Shown in pieces: positions 34,968-42,912 of a DNA stretch of 64,000 nucleotides. Numbering within the stretch: position 1 is the first letter of the stretch; the number at the start of each line of letters is the position of its first letter. The notes beneath the pieces are model-generated. The model was not told the origin of the DNA and did no database searches. It saw only the letters and a list, made by a program, of their open reading frames with translations. The stretch is from Bifidobacterium breve (lineage in GTDB: Bacteria > Actinomycetota > Thermoleophilia > Solirubrobacterales > Solirubrobacteraceae). A program made the position numbers and the translations under genes. The stretch lies in assembly GCA_945878865.1 (NCBI GenBank), contig CAMCUD010000004.1, positions 1-64,000 of the forward strand. Reading direction: 5' to 3'.

Positions 34968-35012
34968 GCCCGGGTAGTCGGCGGCCCGTTCTGCCCGCTT
35001 GAGGGCGGAAAC

Positions 35013-36125
35013 TCAGGCTACGGCGGCGATGAGGCCGTCGAGCCCGGCGTCGAGCTGTGCGGCGGAGACGCCGTAGCTCAGGCGGACGTGGTCCTCGAGA
35101 CCGGGCCCGAACACCTCGCCGGGGACGACGGCGACGCCTCGCTCCTCCAGCAGCCGCCCGGCGAAGCCCGGTCCGGCGCCGGAGATGCGGGGGAACGCAT
35201 AGAACGCGCCGTCGGCCGCAGGCAGCTCGATCCCGGGGGCGGCGGCCAGGCGATCCCGCACCGTCGCGCGGCGCTGCGCGTACTCGGCGGTGAGCGCCGC
35301 GACGAACGGCTCGGCGTGGCGGATCGCGGCCTCGGCGCCGGCCTGGGCGAATGACGGCGCGCAGACGGCGACGTACTGATGCACGGTGGCGATCGGGCCC
35401 ATGAGCGCCTCGGGCGCCGCGATCCAGCCGACGCGCCAGCCGGTCATCGCGTACGTCTTCGAGCACGAGTCGGCGATGACCGTGCGCTCGCGCATCCCGT
35501 CGAGCGTCGCGATGCTCACGTGGTCGTCGGCGAAGCGGCGGTAGATCTCGTCGGAGAGGGCGACGAGGTCGCGATCGCGGCACAGCGCGGCGAGCTGCTC
35601 CAGCGTGTGGCGGCCGAACACCGCCCCGGTCGGATTCGACGGGGATGAGACGACGACCATCCGGGTTCGGGGGCTGACGGCGGCCGCGAGCGCGGCCGGG
35701 TCGGGCGCGAACCCGTCCTCGGCCCGGCAGGGCACGAGCACGGGCACGGCGCCCACGAGGCGCGCGAGCGCGTCGTAGTGGGGCCATGCCGGCGTGGGCA
35801 CGAGGACCTCGTCACCGGGCTGCAGGAGCCCGCGGAAGGCGGCGAACACGGCCTCGCTGCCGCCCGTCGTCACGACGATCTCGGTGGCGGGGTCGTAGGG
35901 CAGGCGCTCGGCGAGCGCGGCGCGCAGGCTCGGAATCCCGCGGTTCGCCGTGTAGTGCACGTCGCCGCTCGCGAGCGCCGCTCGCGCGGCCTGCACCGCG
36001 ACCTCCGGCGAACCGACGTGCGGACGGCCGATCTCCAGGTGCACGATCTCGCGGCCCTCGGCCTCGAGCTGCAGCGCGCGGTCGAACACCGCGCGGATCC
36101 CCGACGGCTTCGGCGCCTCAGCCAC
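35013..36125 (-). CDS. Class I PLP aminotransferase
   Basis: A 370-residue fold-type I aminotransferase (AspC/alanine aminotransferase subgroup). Visible active-site residues: N164 in SPSNPTGAV, D192 and Y195 in LSDEIYRRF, PLP lysine K223 in DSCSKTYAMTGWR. Such enzymes transaminate 2-oxo acids. In this cluster, with an aldolase that could make a 2-oxo acid, it may form an unusual amino acid; that is inference. The GTG at 36125 overlaps the preceding gene by 8 bases. Confidence 0.88.
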   Translation of the reverse strand: MAEAPKPSGIRAVFDRALQLEAEGREIVHLEIGRPHVGSPEVAVQAARAALASGDVHYTANRGIPSLRAALAERLPYDPATEIVVTTGGSEAVFAAFRGLLQPGDEVLVPTPAWPHYDALARLVGAVPVLVPCRAEDGFAPDPAALAAAVSPRTRMVVVSSPSNPTGAVFGRHTLEQLAALCRDRDLVALSDEIYRRFADDHVSIATLDGMRERTVIADSCSKTYAMTGWRVGWIAAPEALMGPIATVHQYVAVCAPSFAQAGAEAAIRHAEPFVAALTAEYAQRRATVRDRLAAAPGIELPAADGAFYAFPRISGAGPGFAGRLLEERGVAVVPGEVFGPGLEDHVRLSYGVSAAQLDAGLDGLIAAVA

Positions 36126-36933
36126 CGGCCTCGTCCGCCAGGTCGCCGCGCACGAGGTACTCCGGGTCCCGGGCCAGGCCCTCCTCGGCCAGCCGCGCCA
36201 TGTCCCGGGCGCGCACGAGGTTGATCTCACCGCGGCCGACGGCGACCGCGTGCACGAGCCCCGACTCCCGCCCGTCGCGGTCCAGCCGCATGAAGTACGG
36301 CACCTTGCGCGGATCGTCGAGCGCGCGGACGTTGTAGGCGACCTCCGTCTCGGCCGCGACGCCGTTGACGACGGTGGTGCCGCGAAAGCGCTTGATGAAG
36401 CGGTAGCCCACGCCGAGCCGCTGCTCGACGTGGTGCAGCAGCGCGGAGTGCGAGCCGATGCCGACGTTCACCATCGCCGCGTCGCGCTCGAGCAGCAGCG
36501 CGTACAGCGACTGCGGGCCGAAGCAGTCGGTCGCACCGGCGGCGGCGAGCAGCTCGTGCGCGGCCGATCCGGTGCCGATCGCCGAGAAGATCGGGTCCAG
36601 CGACCGGGCGAATCCGGGGCGCTGCCAGAGCTCGCCGGGCAGCAGCCCCATGTGCGGAGGCGGCGGGGTGGCGGCCGGGTCGAAGATCTCGTCCTTCGTG
36701 TACGAGTAGGTGTACGTCGGCAGGATCCAGCCGCCGTCCGGGCCGACGACCTCCGTGAACGCGTCGAGGAACAGCTCCGTGATCGCCTCGCGAGTCAACC
36801 CCTCCGCCGGGCGGCCGAGCATCCCGACGCTCGTGTGGCTGAACGCGATGTCCCCGCGGCGCAGCCCCAGCTCCCGGAGCGCGGCGACGACCGCCGCGCC
36901 GTCGTAGTCCGGCGCGGGCGCCGGGGCGCTCAC
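36118..36933 (-). CDS. AAC(3)-type N-acyltransferase
   Basis: A 271-residue member of the aminoglycoside 3-N-acetyltransferase family (GDIAFSHTSVGMLG, PDGGWILPTYTYSY, LDPIFSAIGTGSAAHELL, GVGSH-like VGIGSHSALLHHVEQ). Many members outside resistance loci acylate amino sugars in polysaccharide or antibiotic clusters. Here it follows an acyl carrier protein gene with a GTGA overlap, which suggests that it takes an acyl group from that carrier and adds it to an amine. Resistance is not indicated. GTG start. Confidence 0.82.
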   Translation of the reverse strand: MSAPAPAPDYDGAAVVAALRELGLRRGDIAFSHTSVGMLGRPAEGLTREAITELFLDAFTEVVGPDGGWILPTYTYSYTKDEIFDPAATPPPPHMGLLPGELWQRPGFARSLDPIFSAIGTGSAAHELLAAAGATDCFGPQSLYALLLERDAAMVNVGIGSHSALLHHVEQRLGVGYRFIKRFRGTTVVNGVAAETEVAYNVRALDDPRKVPYFMRLDRDGRESGLVHAVAVGRGEINLVRARDMARLAEEGLARDPEYLVRGDLADEAGG

Positions 36934-37187
36934 GCCGCGCGGGCCTCGTCGACGATCTGGGCGAACCCGCGGATCGTGCAGATGCGGGGGTCCTGCAGCT
37001 GCTCGGCGTGCAGCTGCACGCCGTACTCGCGCTCGATGTCGCCGATCATGATCACGAGGCCGAGGGAGTCGATCGCCTCGATCTCGAAGTAGTTGACGGT
37101 GAGCAGCGCCTCAGGGTCCTCGGGCAGGCCCTTGCCGTTGGCCGCGAGGTAGTCCATGAGCCACCGTTCGGTGTCCGTCACGTTCAC
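36930..37187 (-). CDS. Acyl carrier protein
   Basis: An 85-residue stand-alone carrier protein. The phosphopantetheine attachment serine is S41 in IEAIDSLGLVIMI, the DSL motif. Helical and acidic as usual. The start GTG at 37187 overlaps the stop of the VOC gene. It would hold an acyl or aminoacyl group activated by the ligase two genes upstream and hand it to the AAC(3)-type enzyme. A TAGCAT sequence 7 bases before the GTG is like the leaderless promoters here, but it lies in coding sequence. Confidence 0.85.
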   Translation of the reverse strand: MNVTDTERWLMDYLAANGKGLPEDPEALLTVNYFEIEAIDSLGLVIMIGDIEREYGVQLHAEQLQDPRICTIRGFAQIVDEARAA

Positions 37188-37831
37188 CGGCGCGATGCTA
37201 CTTGAAGGATTTCCACGAGCTCCCCGGCCGGTCCCTCGACGATCGCGACCTCGATCGGGCGCCCGCCGACCTCCTCGGTCCACGGCTCGGTGGCCCGGCC
37301 GAGCAGGCCGGAATCGCCCAGCCGGGCGAGGTCGGTCACGAGGCCCGTGGTCAGGACGGTCACGAGCACCCAGCCCTCGGCGTCGAGCGTGGTTCGCCCG
37401 CGCTGCGACGGACCGTCGGGCGTGACGAGCCCGAGCCGCCAGGCCGCGAGCGGGCCGGCGAACCGCCGATCGCCCTGGGGATCGGCGCGCGCGCCGAGCA
37501 GGTCCCAGAACGCGCCACTGGCCTTGGGGTCGTGCGTCGGCGCGACGACGCGCTGCGGGTGTAGCCCGTCATCGGCCTCCAGCGCGAACGGCGCGGCGCC
37601 CGCGGGCGGCCCGCCGGCGTACGCGGTCAGCTCGACAGGCAGCTCGTCGGCGACCGTGAGGTGGGTCATCGCCAGCGCCGGTCGCGGCCCGCTGAGCAGC
37701 GGCGCCTTGGCGGGGTGGACAGTGAGCGACGGCTCGAGGAACGACCGGGTGAAGCCGGCCTGCGCGTAGGGCGCCTCCGCCGTCTCGAGGTCCGCGACGT
37801 TGCGGACGACCTGCACGGCGCCGAGGATCAC
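37184..37831 (-). CDS. VOC (glyoxalase-like) superfamily protein
   Basis: A 215-residue protein with two weak beta-alpha-beta-beta-beta repeats typical of the VOC superfamily (ILGAVQVVRNVADLETAEAP at the start; HDPKASGAFWDLLGARAD in the middle; GELVEILQV at the end). VOC proteins isomerise, epimerise or cleave small oxo-acyl substrates using a metal; I cannot assign metal ligands with confidence. Overlaps at both ends (GTGA) with the methyltransferase and ACP genes, so it belongs to the same pathway. Confidence 0.65.
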   Translation of the reverse strand: MILGAVQVVRNVADLETAEAPYAQAGFTRSFLEPSLTVHPAKAPLLSGPRPALAMTHLTVADELPVELTAYAGGPPAGAAPFALEADDGLHPQRVVAPTHDPKASGAFWDLLGARADPQGDRRFAGPLAAWRLGLVTPDGPSQRGRTTLDAEGWVLVTVLTTGLVTDLARLGDSGLLGRATEPWTEEVGGRPIEVAIVEGPAGELVEILQVASRR

Positions 37832-39000
37832 GTGGCCACGAGCTCGAAGTACCACCACAGCGGGAACTCCGCGGCGAATCCCGCGGCGCGGTCCGCCGGG
37901 GCGCCGGGCCCGGGCGTGAGCTGGCGCACCGTCGCGATCGCCAGGCCCGCCGGCTCCATGGCGCGCGACAGCTCCTCGAGCGTCGGCGTCACGCCGAGCC
38001 GCCGGTGGCGGTACTCACCGAGCACGAGCAGCGGGCGGTCGGGGGCCCCGAGCCGCGGCTGCTGCCAGAACGTCCCGTCGGGCTCGAGCACCGCGATCCG
38101 CCCGCCCGGCGCCAGGCGCGCGGCGAGTTCGCGCAGAAGCAGCGCCGGATCGAGGTCCACCGCTCCGCCGTACGGGTGGAAGTAGAACATCATCACGTCG
38201 CTGAGGAAGATGAGGTCGAACCGCGTGTCGCCCAGCGCGCGCAGCCCCTCCTCGACGGGCAGGCCGAGCGGCACGGTCTCGATCCGGTCGCCCACGCCGT
38301 CTTCGGCGGCGAGCCGCGCGGCCGTGGCGAGGTGGTCCTCGTTGGTGTCCGTCGCCACGACGTGCGCGCCGGCGCGGGCGAACAGCCGCGCGAACAGGCC
38401 TGGGCCGCAGCCGAAGTCGAGCACCCGCTGGCCGGTCAGGGAACCCGGAGCGAACCGCTCGGCCATGAACGGCCACTGCACCCATCGGTACGGCCCGTCC
38501 TTCGGCTCGCGGCGGTCGGGCGTGAACTTCTGGTCGGCCCACCAGCCGTCGAGGTCGCGGATCCCCAGCTCCCGCGCGACGTACTCACCCACGCGTTGGT
38601 GCACGTTGCCGTGGCGCGCGCGGTCGAGCGGATGCGCCCGGGGGCCGAGCGACTCGGCGTACGCGGCCTCGTCCTCGACGGCGAGCTTGAGCCGGACGGC
38701 CAGCGCGATCGCCGCGTCGAGATCGAGCGGGGCCGCGTCTTCGAGCGTCGCGTCGCGGTCCAGGCCGGTCGGGTCGCCGAGCAGCCCGTCGGCGAACGGC
38801 GGCGCCGACGCGTCGACGGCGAGGAACGTCACGCCGGCGAAGCCGGCCCGGAGCTCCGGCCCGTCACCCGCACGCAGCGCGGCGAGCAGGTCGACGAACG
38901 CGGCGTCGGCCACCGCCCAGCGCGCAACCCGGGGGTTGCCGACGAGGAGCTCGCCTGGCCGGTGCGGCAGGACGAGGACCTCCTCGAGCGTGACCGGCAC
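37828..39000 (-). CDS. SAM-dependent methyltransferase with N-terminal extension
   Basis: A 390-residue protein. Residues about 1-170 are an uncharacterised extension (TLEEVLVLPHRPGELLVGNP). From about 195 a class I methyltransferase domain follows: VLDFGCGPGLFARLFARAGA is the SAM motif, with VATDTNEDHL as motif II and FDLIFLSDVMMFYFHPYG as the later acidic region. The protein ends in FPLWWYFELVAT. GTG start, 5 bases after the ligase stop. It likely methylates an intermediate of the acyl group or sugar. Confidence 0.8.
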   Translation of the reverse strand: MPVTLEEVLVLPHRPGELLVGNPRVARWAVADAAFVDLLAALRAGDGPELRAGFAGVTFLAVDASAPPFADGLLGDPTGLDRDATLEDAAPLDLDAAIALAVRLKLAVEDEAAYAESLGPRAHPLDRARHGNVHQRVGEYVARELGIRDLDGWWADQKFTPDRREPKDGPYRWVQWPFMAERFAPGSLTGQRVLDFGCGPGLFARLFARAGAHVVATDTNEDHLATAARLAAEDGVGDRIETVPLGLPVEEGLRALGDTRFDLIFLSDVMMFYFHPYGGAVDLDPALLLRELAARLAPGGRIAVLEPDGTFWQQPRLGAPDRPLLVLGEYRHRRLGVTPTLEELSRAMEPAGLAIATVRQLTPGPGAPADRAAGFAAEFPLWWYFELVAT

Positions 39001-39005
39001 CGCGC

Positions 39006-41243
39006 TCAGCGCTCCAGCGCGATGACCCGGGCCGGGGCGCCGTCGGCGCCGACCACGCGCAGCGGCAGCGCCACGAGATCGCACTCGGGCGCGCCGATCC
39101 GCTCGGGCTCGTTGAGGTACTCCAGGAGGATCACGCCGGCGCCCAGCAGCGTGTGGTGGTTCGGGCTGTCCTCCTCGCTGCCGTAGCCCAGGCGCGGATC
39201 GTCCGGGGACGGGATGTCCATCCCGAGCAGCGTCACGCCCTGCGCGACGAGCCAGTGGCACGCGTCGCGGGCCAGGAAGGGCGACTCCGTGTAGAAGTCC
39301 ATGCCGCCGAACCGCTGCGACCAGCCGCAGCAGAGCAGCACCCGCGGGTGGCGCGGCGCGCCGCCGAGCGCCTCGCGCAGCCGGTCGAGCGACACCTCCT
39401 CCAGCGGGCCGAGCGCCCCGAGGTCGGCCACCGCGGCCGGCCCGACGAGCGTGTCGAGCGGCACCTGGTCGATCGTCCCGCCGTCCTCGACGAAGTGCAG
39501 CGGCGCGTCGAGGTGCGTGCCCGTGTGCGTTCCCAGGACGAGCCGGCGGGTCGCGCGGCCCTCGACGCGGTGGCGGGCGAGCTGCGTGATCTCCGTCCGC
39601 GGGTGGTTCAGCCCGGGGAAGGTGAGCATCCCCTCCTCGATGCGGTGGCTGAGGTCGATCATGCGCCGGCCCGCGGCGTCGACGGACGGGGCCTCCGGCT
39701 CGTCGACGGTGAAGCCCTTGCGGTCGGGCTCCAGGCCGAGCTGGTCGATCGCCATGTCGCGGACGGTCGCCTTGCGGATCTTCCCCGTGGGAGTCCGCGG
39801 GAGGTGGTCGATCTGCAGGTACACGCCGGGCGCCTGGGTGGACGGCAGGCCGGCCGAGGCGTGCTGCTTGAGCGCGGGCTCGACGTCGTCGAGCGCGGTG
39901 GCGCCGCCCAGCTCCACGACGGCGACGAGCTGCTCGCCCAGCAGCGGGTCGGGGACGCCGACGACGGCCGCGCGCTCCACGGCCTCGTGCGCCTCGAGCA
40001 CGCGCTCGACCGACGCGGGGCTGACGTTCACGCCCCCGCGGATGACGATCTCCTTGCGCCGGCCGGTGATGCGCACGATGCCGTCGTCGCCGACGGTCCC
40101 CAGGTCGCCGGTGGGGAACCAGCCGTCGGTGACCCCGCGCAGGCGCAGGACGCCGTCGTCCTCGAGGTAGCCCGCCATGAGCTCGGGCGCGCGGATGAGC
40201 AGCTCGCCGCCCTCGGACACGCCGGACACCGGCTGGGTGGTCACCTCGACGCCGTCGAGCACGCGGCCTACCGCGCCGGCGGGCGCGGGGTGCGCCGGGG
40301 TCGACACGACGGCGAGGAGCGTCTCGCTCAGGCCGTAGCTGTCGTGCACCGCGGCGCCGTAGTGGGTCTCGAACCGCGTGCGGAGGTCCGGGTCGAGCGG
40401 CGCCGTGCCCGAGACGACGAGCGCGACGTGGTCGCGGACGTACGCGCGTCCCTGCTCGCCGCGGTCGAGCTGGAGGAGCATCGCCATGATCGTGGGAACG
40501 AGCCACAGGACGTCGGCCTCGTGCTTGGCGACCGTCGGCCAGAAGCTCAGCAGCGACCGGGCGTCGAACGCGCGGTCGACCACGACGCTCGCGCCCACGA
40601 CGAACGGCAGGAGCAGCAGGTTGTAGTAGCCCGCCATGTACGTCATCGGCAGGTTGTGGTGCACGCGCCGCTCGGGGGTGATGCCCAGCGCGCCGGCGAC
40701 CCGCTCGGCGTTCAGCACGAAGTCGCGCAGCCGGTGGGCGACCCCGCGCGGCGTCCCGGACGTCCCCGAGGTGAAGTGGATCGCGATGACGTCCGCCGAC
40801 GCGACGCCGTCGAACGGCGCCCACCCGTCGTCGGGCGGCGCGGCGGTGCGGGGGTCGAGGGTCGCCAGCGCGACGCCGGTGTCGGCCGCGACCTCGCGGA
40901 TCGTCGGATCGGGATCGGCCGGCGCGATGACGCACCCCGGCCGGGTGCGCCGCAGGATCGAGCGCAGCTCCCGCCGGCCGAAGCCGGCGCCGAGGGGCAC
41001 GACGGTCACGCCCGCGTAGAGCGCTCCGAGGTAGATGAGCGCGAGGTCCACCGAGTTCGGCAGCGCGATCGCGACCCGGTCGCCCGCTCGCAGCCCCAGC
41101 CGTCGCAGCTCGGCGCCCGTGTTGACCGCCAGCTCGTGTGCTTGGCCGTAGGACAGCGTCGCGCCGTCCTGCTGCGCGTCGATGAAGAGCGGGCGATCGG
41201 GCTGGCGCTCGACCTGCTCGGTCAGCGCGCGGAGGTAGCGCAT
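39006..41243 (-). CDS. Acyl-adenylating ligase fused to a cyclase-family (kynurenine formamidase-like) domain
   Basis: A 745-residue two-domain enzyme. Residues 1-500 are an ANL-type acyl-AMP ligase: phosphate loop FTSGTSGTPRG at 157-167, SYGLSE at 302-307, TGD at 378-380 and the catalytic lysine K488 in TPTGKIRK. Residues 529-745 are a cyclase-family domain (PF04199 type): IDLSHRIEEGM then HTGTHLDAPLHF with H573, H577, D579 and H583 as metal ligands. I know of no described fusion of this pair. The ligase would charge the acyl carrier protein downstream; the cyclase domain would hydrolyse or close an amide or ester. ATG start 1 base after the aldolase stop. Confidence 0.85.
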   Translation of the reverse strand: MRYLRALTEQVERQPDRPLFIDAQQDGATLSYGQAHELAVNTGAELRRLGLRAGDRVAIALPNSVDLALIYLGALYAGVTVVPLGAGFGRRELRSILRRTRPGCVIAPADPDPTIREVAADTGVALATLDPRTAAPPDDGWAPFDGVASADVIAIHFTSGTSGTPRGVAHRLRDFVLNAERVAGALGITPERRVHHNLPMTYMAGYYNLLLLPFVVGASVVVDRAFDARSLLSFWPTVAKHEADVLWLVPTIMAMLLQLDRGEQGRAYVRDHVALVVSGTAPLDPDLRTRFETHYGAAVHDSYGLSETLLAVVSTPAHPAPAGAVGRVLDGVEVTTQPVSGVSEGGELLIRAPELMAGYLEDDGVLRLRGVTDGWFPTGDLGTVGDDGIVRITGRRKEIVIRGGVNVSPASVERVLEAHEAVERAAVVGVPDPLLGEQLVAVVELGGATALDDVEPALKQHASAGLPSTQAPGVYLQIDHLPRTPTGKIRKATVRDMAIDQLGLEPDRKGFTVDEPEAPSVDAAGRRMIDLSHRIEEGMLTFPGLNHPRTEITQLARHRVEGRATRRLVLGTHTGTHLDAPLHFVEDGGTIDQVPLDTLVGPAAVADLGALGPLEEVSLDRLREALGGAPRHPRVLLCCGWSQRFGGMDFYTESPFLARDACHWLVAQGVTLLGMDIPSPDDPRLGYGSEEDSPNHHTLLGAGVILLEYLNEPERIGAPECDLVALPLRVVGADGAPARVIALER

Positions 41244-41244
41244 G

Positions 41245-42879
41245 TCAGTCGATGAGCTCCGGGAGTGGCGTGCCCGCGGCGGCGTCCCGCGCGGCGATCC
41301 AGCGGGGGAGTGAGTCTTGCAACAGGATCGGCCGGTCCACGGAGATCTTGCGCCCGTCGGGCAGCGCGACGGTGAGCGTGTCGCCGCCCACGACGATCGC
41401 GCCGTCCTGCGGGGCTGTCACGACCGGTGCGTCGGGGAACGCGGTGCGGGCGGCGAGCGCGAGGTCGTGCAGCCGCTCGCGCGCGACCGCCGCGGCGTCG
41501 TAGGCGACGACGCGGCCGTCCATCGCCTCGGCAGCGGCTCGCAGCGCCGCACCCACGTCGCCGGGGGCGAGACTGCCGGTCTCCAGCAGTGCGAGGTGCA
41601 CGCGGCCGGCCTGCTCGGCGAGCGCCTCGCGCAGCGCCGCGGGGCCGCCGAACCGCACGCGCCCGAGGGCCATGTCGTCGTCCTCGAGGACGAACTCGGC
41701 GGTCACCGCCTCCTCGTCGAGGGCCGGCGTGTGGACGAGCTCGAGCACGACCTCCAGGTGCCGCTTGGCCGCGACGACCTCGAGGCCGTCGACGAGCTCG
41801 GCGAGCGCCTCGGGCCGGTTGCCGATGCGCCGAGGGCCGAACCCGCTGGCCGAGAACTGCGCGAGCTCACGCCGGACCTCCGGGCGCTCGCTCTCGCGCA
41901 GGGCGGCGACCGCCGCGTCGAGGTCGTCCTGCGTCATCCGCATGACGTCGTGGCGGCCGAGCGCGACGATGAGCCGGAACGGGTTGACGCCCGCCTGCTC
42001 GGCGGCGGCCATCGCCTTCGGCAGGAAGCTCGAGTGAAACCGGCCGAGCCCGAGGGACACCGCGATCATGTCGTGCGGGCGCAGGTGCTCGGCCAGCGGG
42101 GTGAGGTAGGCCTCGGCGAGGTCGATGACATCGAGCGGGTCGACGCCGATGTCGACGCCCATCTGGTCGAACACCGCCGCCATCACCTCGGTCGGCACGT
42201 TGCCCGAGCTGCGCCCGATCCCGTAAACGCTCGTGTCGATGAACGTCGCGCCCGCGTCGTACGCGGCGAGGCTGTTCGCGACGGCCAGGTGCAGGTTGCT
42301 GTGGCCGTGGAAGCCGAGCGCGAAGCCGGTCTCCGCGCGCGCGGCGGCGACGAACCCGCCGACCTCGTTCGGCAGCATGCCGCCGGCGGAGTCGACGACG
42401 TAGCCGCCGAGCGCGCCGGCCCGCTCCGCGCCCACGCATCCGCGCGCGAACTCCGCCGGGGTGATCCCGTAGGTCTTCATGAAGTTCACGAAGACGTCGA
42501 GGCCCGCCTCGCGGGCGAGGTCGACGAACGGGAAGAGCTTCTCGATCTGGTCGGCGTCGTAGCCCAGGCGCACGAAGTCCAGGCCGGCGCTCGCCGCCGC
42601 GGTGAGGTCCTCGGCCTTGCCGATCCCGGGGATGAAGAACGCGCCGATCTTCGCGTGCTCGACCTTCGCGCGCGTCCGCGCGATGACGTCGAGATCGCGT
42701 GACGCGGCGCGCCCCTTGCCCGCCTCGCTGGCGCCGAGTCCCAGCCCGTGGCCGACCTCGATCCAGCGCACTCCCGCGGCATCCAGCCCGGCGGCGATCA
42801 TCGCGGTGTCGGCCGCGGTGAACTTGAAGTCGATCGCGTAGCTGCCGTCGCGGATCGTGCAGTCCAGGAGCGTCGCCAT
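41245..42879 (-). CDS. HMGL-type aldolase with an extra C-terminal domain
   Basis: A 544-residue protein. Residues 1-290 are an HMGL/4-hydroxy-2-oxovalerate aldolase-like TIM barrel: LLDCTIRDGSYAIDF (R10, D11 metal and substrate site), RWIEVGHGLG, and GFHGHSNLHLAVANS with the metal-binding His-x-His. Residues about 330-544 are an additional domain I do not recognise. Two starts exist, ATG 42888 and ATG 42879; the second is chosen because the TAGCAT -10 element overlaps the first and lies 7 bases before the second. It may condense pyruvate with an aldehyde, giving the carbon skeleton for the following enzymes. Confidence 0.8.
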   Translation of the reverse strand: MATLLDCTIRDGSYAIDFKFTAADTAMIAAGLDAAGVRWIEVGHGLGLGASEAGKGRAASRDLDVIARTRAKVEHAKIGAFFIPGIGKAEDLTAAASAGLDFVRLGYDADQIEKLFPFVDLAREAGLDVFVNFMKTYGITPAEFARGCVGAERAGALGGYVVDSAGGMLPNEVGGFVAAARAETGFALGFHGHSNLHLAVANSLAAYDAGATFIDTSVYGIGRSSGNVPTEVMAAVFDQMGVDIGVDPLDVIDLAEAYLTPLAEHLRPHDMIAVSLGLGRFHSSFLPKAMAAAEQAGVNPFRLIVALGRHDVMRMTQDDLDAAVAALRESERPEVRRELAQFSASGFGPRRIGNRPEALAELVDGLEVVAAKRHLEVVLELVHTPALDEEAVTAEFVLEDDDMALGRVRFGGPAALREALAEQAGRVHLALLETGSLAPGDVGAALRAAAEAMDGRVVAYDAAAVARERLHDLALAARTAFPDAPVVTAPQDGAIVVGGDTLTVALPDGRKISVDRPILLQDSLPRWIAARDAAAGTPLPELID

Positions 42880-42886
42880 CGAGGTC

Positions 42887-42892
42887 ATGCTA
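42887..42892 (-). promoter_or_regulatory. Leaderless-type -10 element deciding the aldolase start
   Basis: TAGCAT on the minus strand, with its last two bases inside the upstream candidate ATG (42888). The next ATG (42879) is 7 bases downstream, the distance seen in the other leaderless promoters of this window. Confidence 0.4.
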
Positions 42893-42912
42893 CGCCCGTC
42901 CCCGGCCGCGAT

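Noticed and set aside
36118-36933. Aminoglycoside resistance by the AAC(3)-family gene
   Set aside because: The gene is locked in an operon with an acyl carrier protein and sugar-modifying genes, so acylation of a cell metabolite is more likely than resistance.
37183-37201. TAGCAT 7 bases before the acyl carrier protein gene, read as a leaderless promoter
   Set aside because: It lies within the coding end of the VOC gene with a GTGA overlap; co-translation with the upstream genes explains the start without a promoter, so it was not listed as a separate feature.
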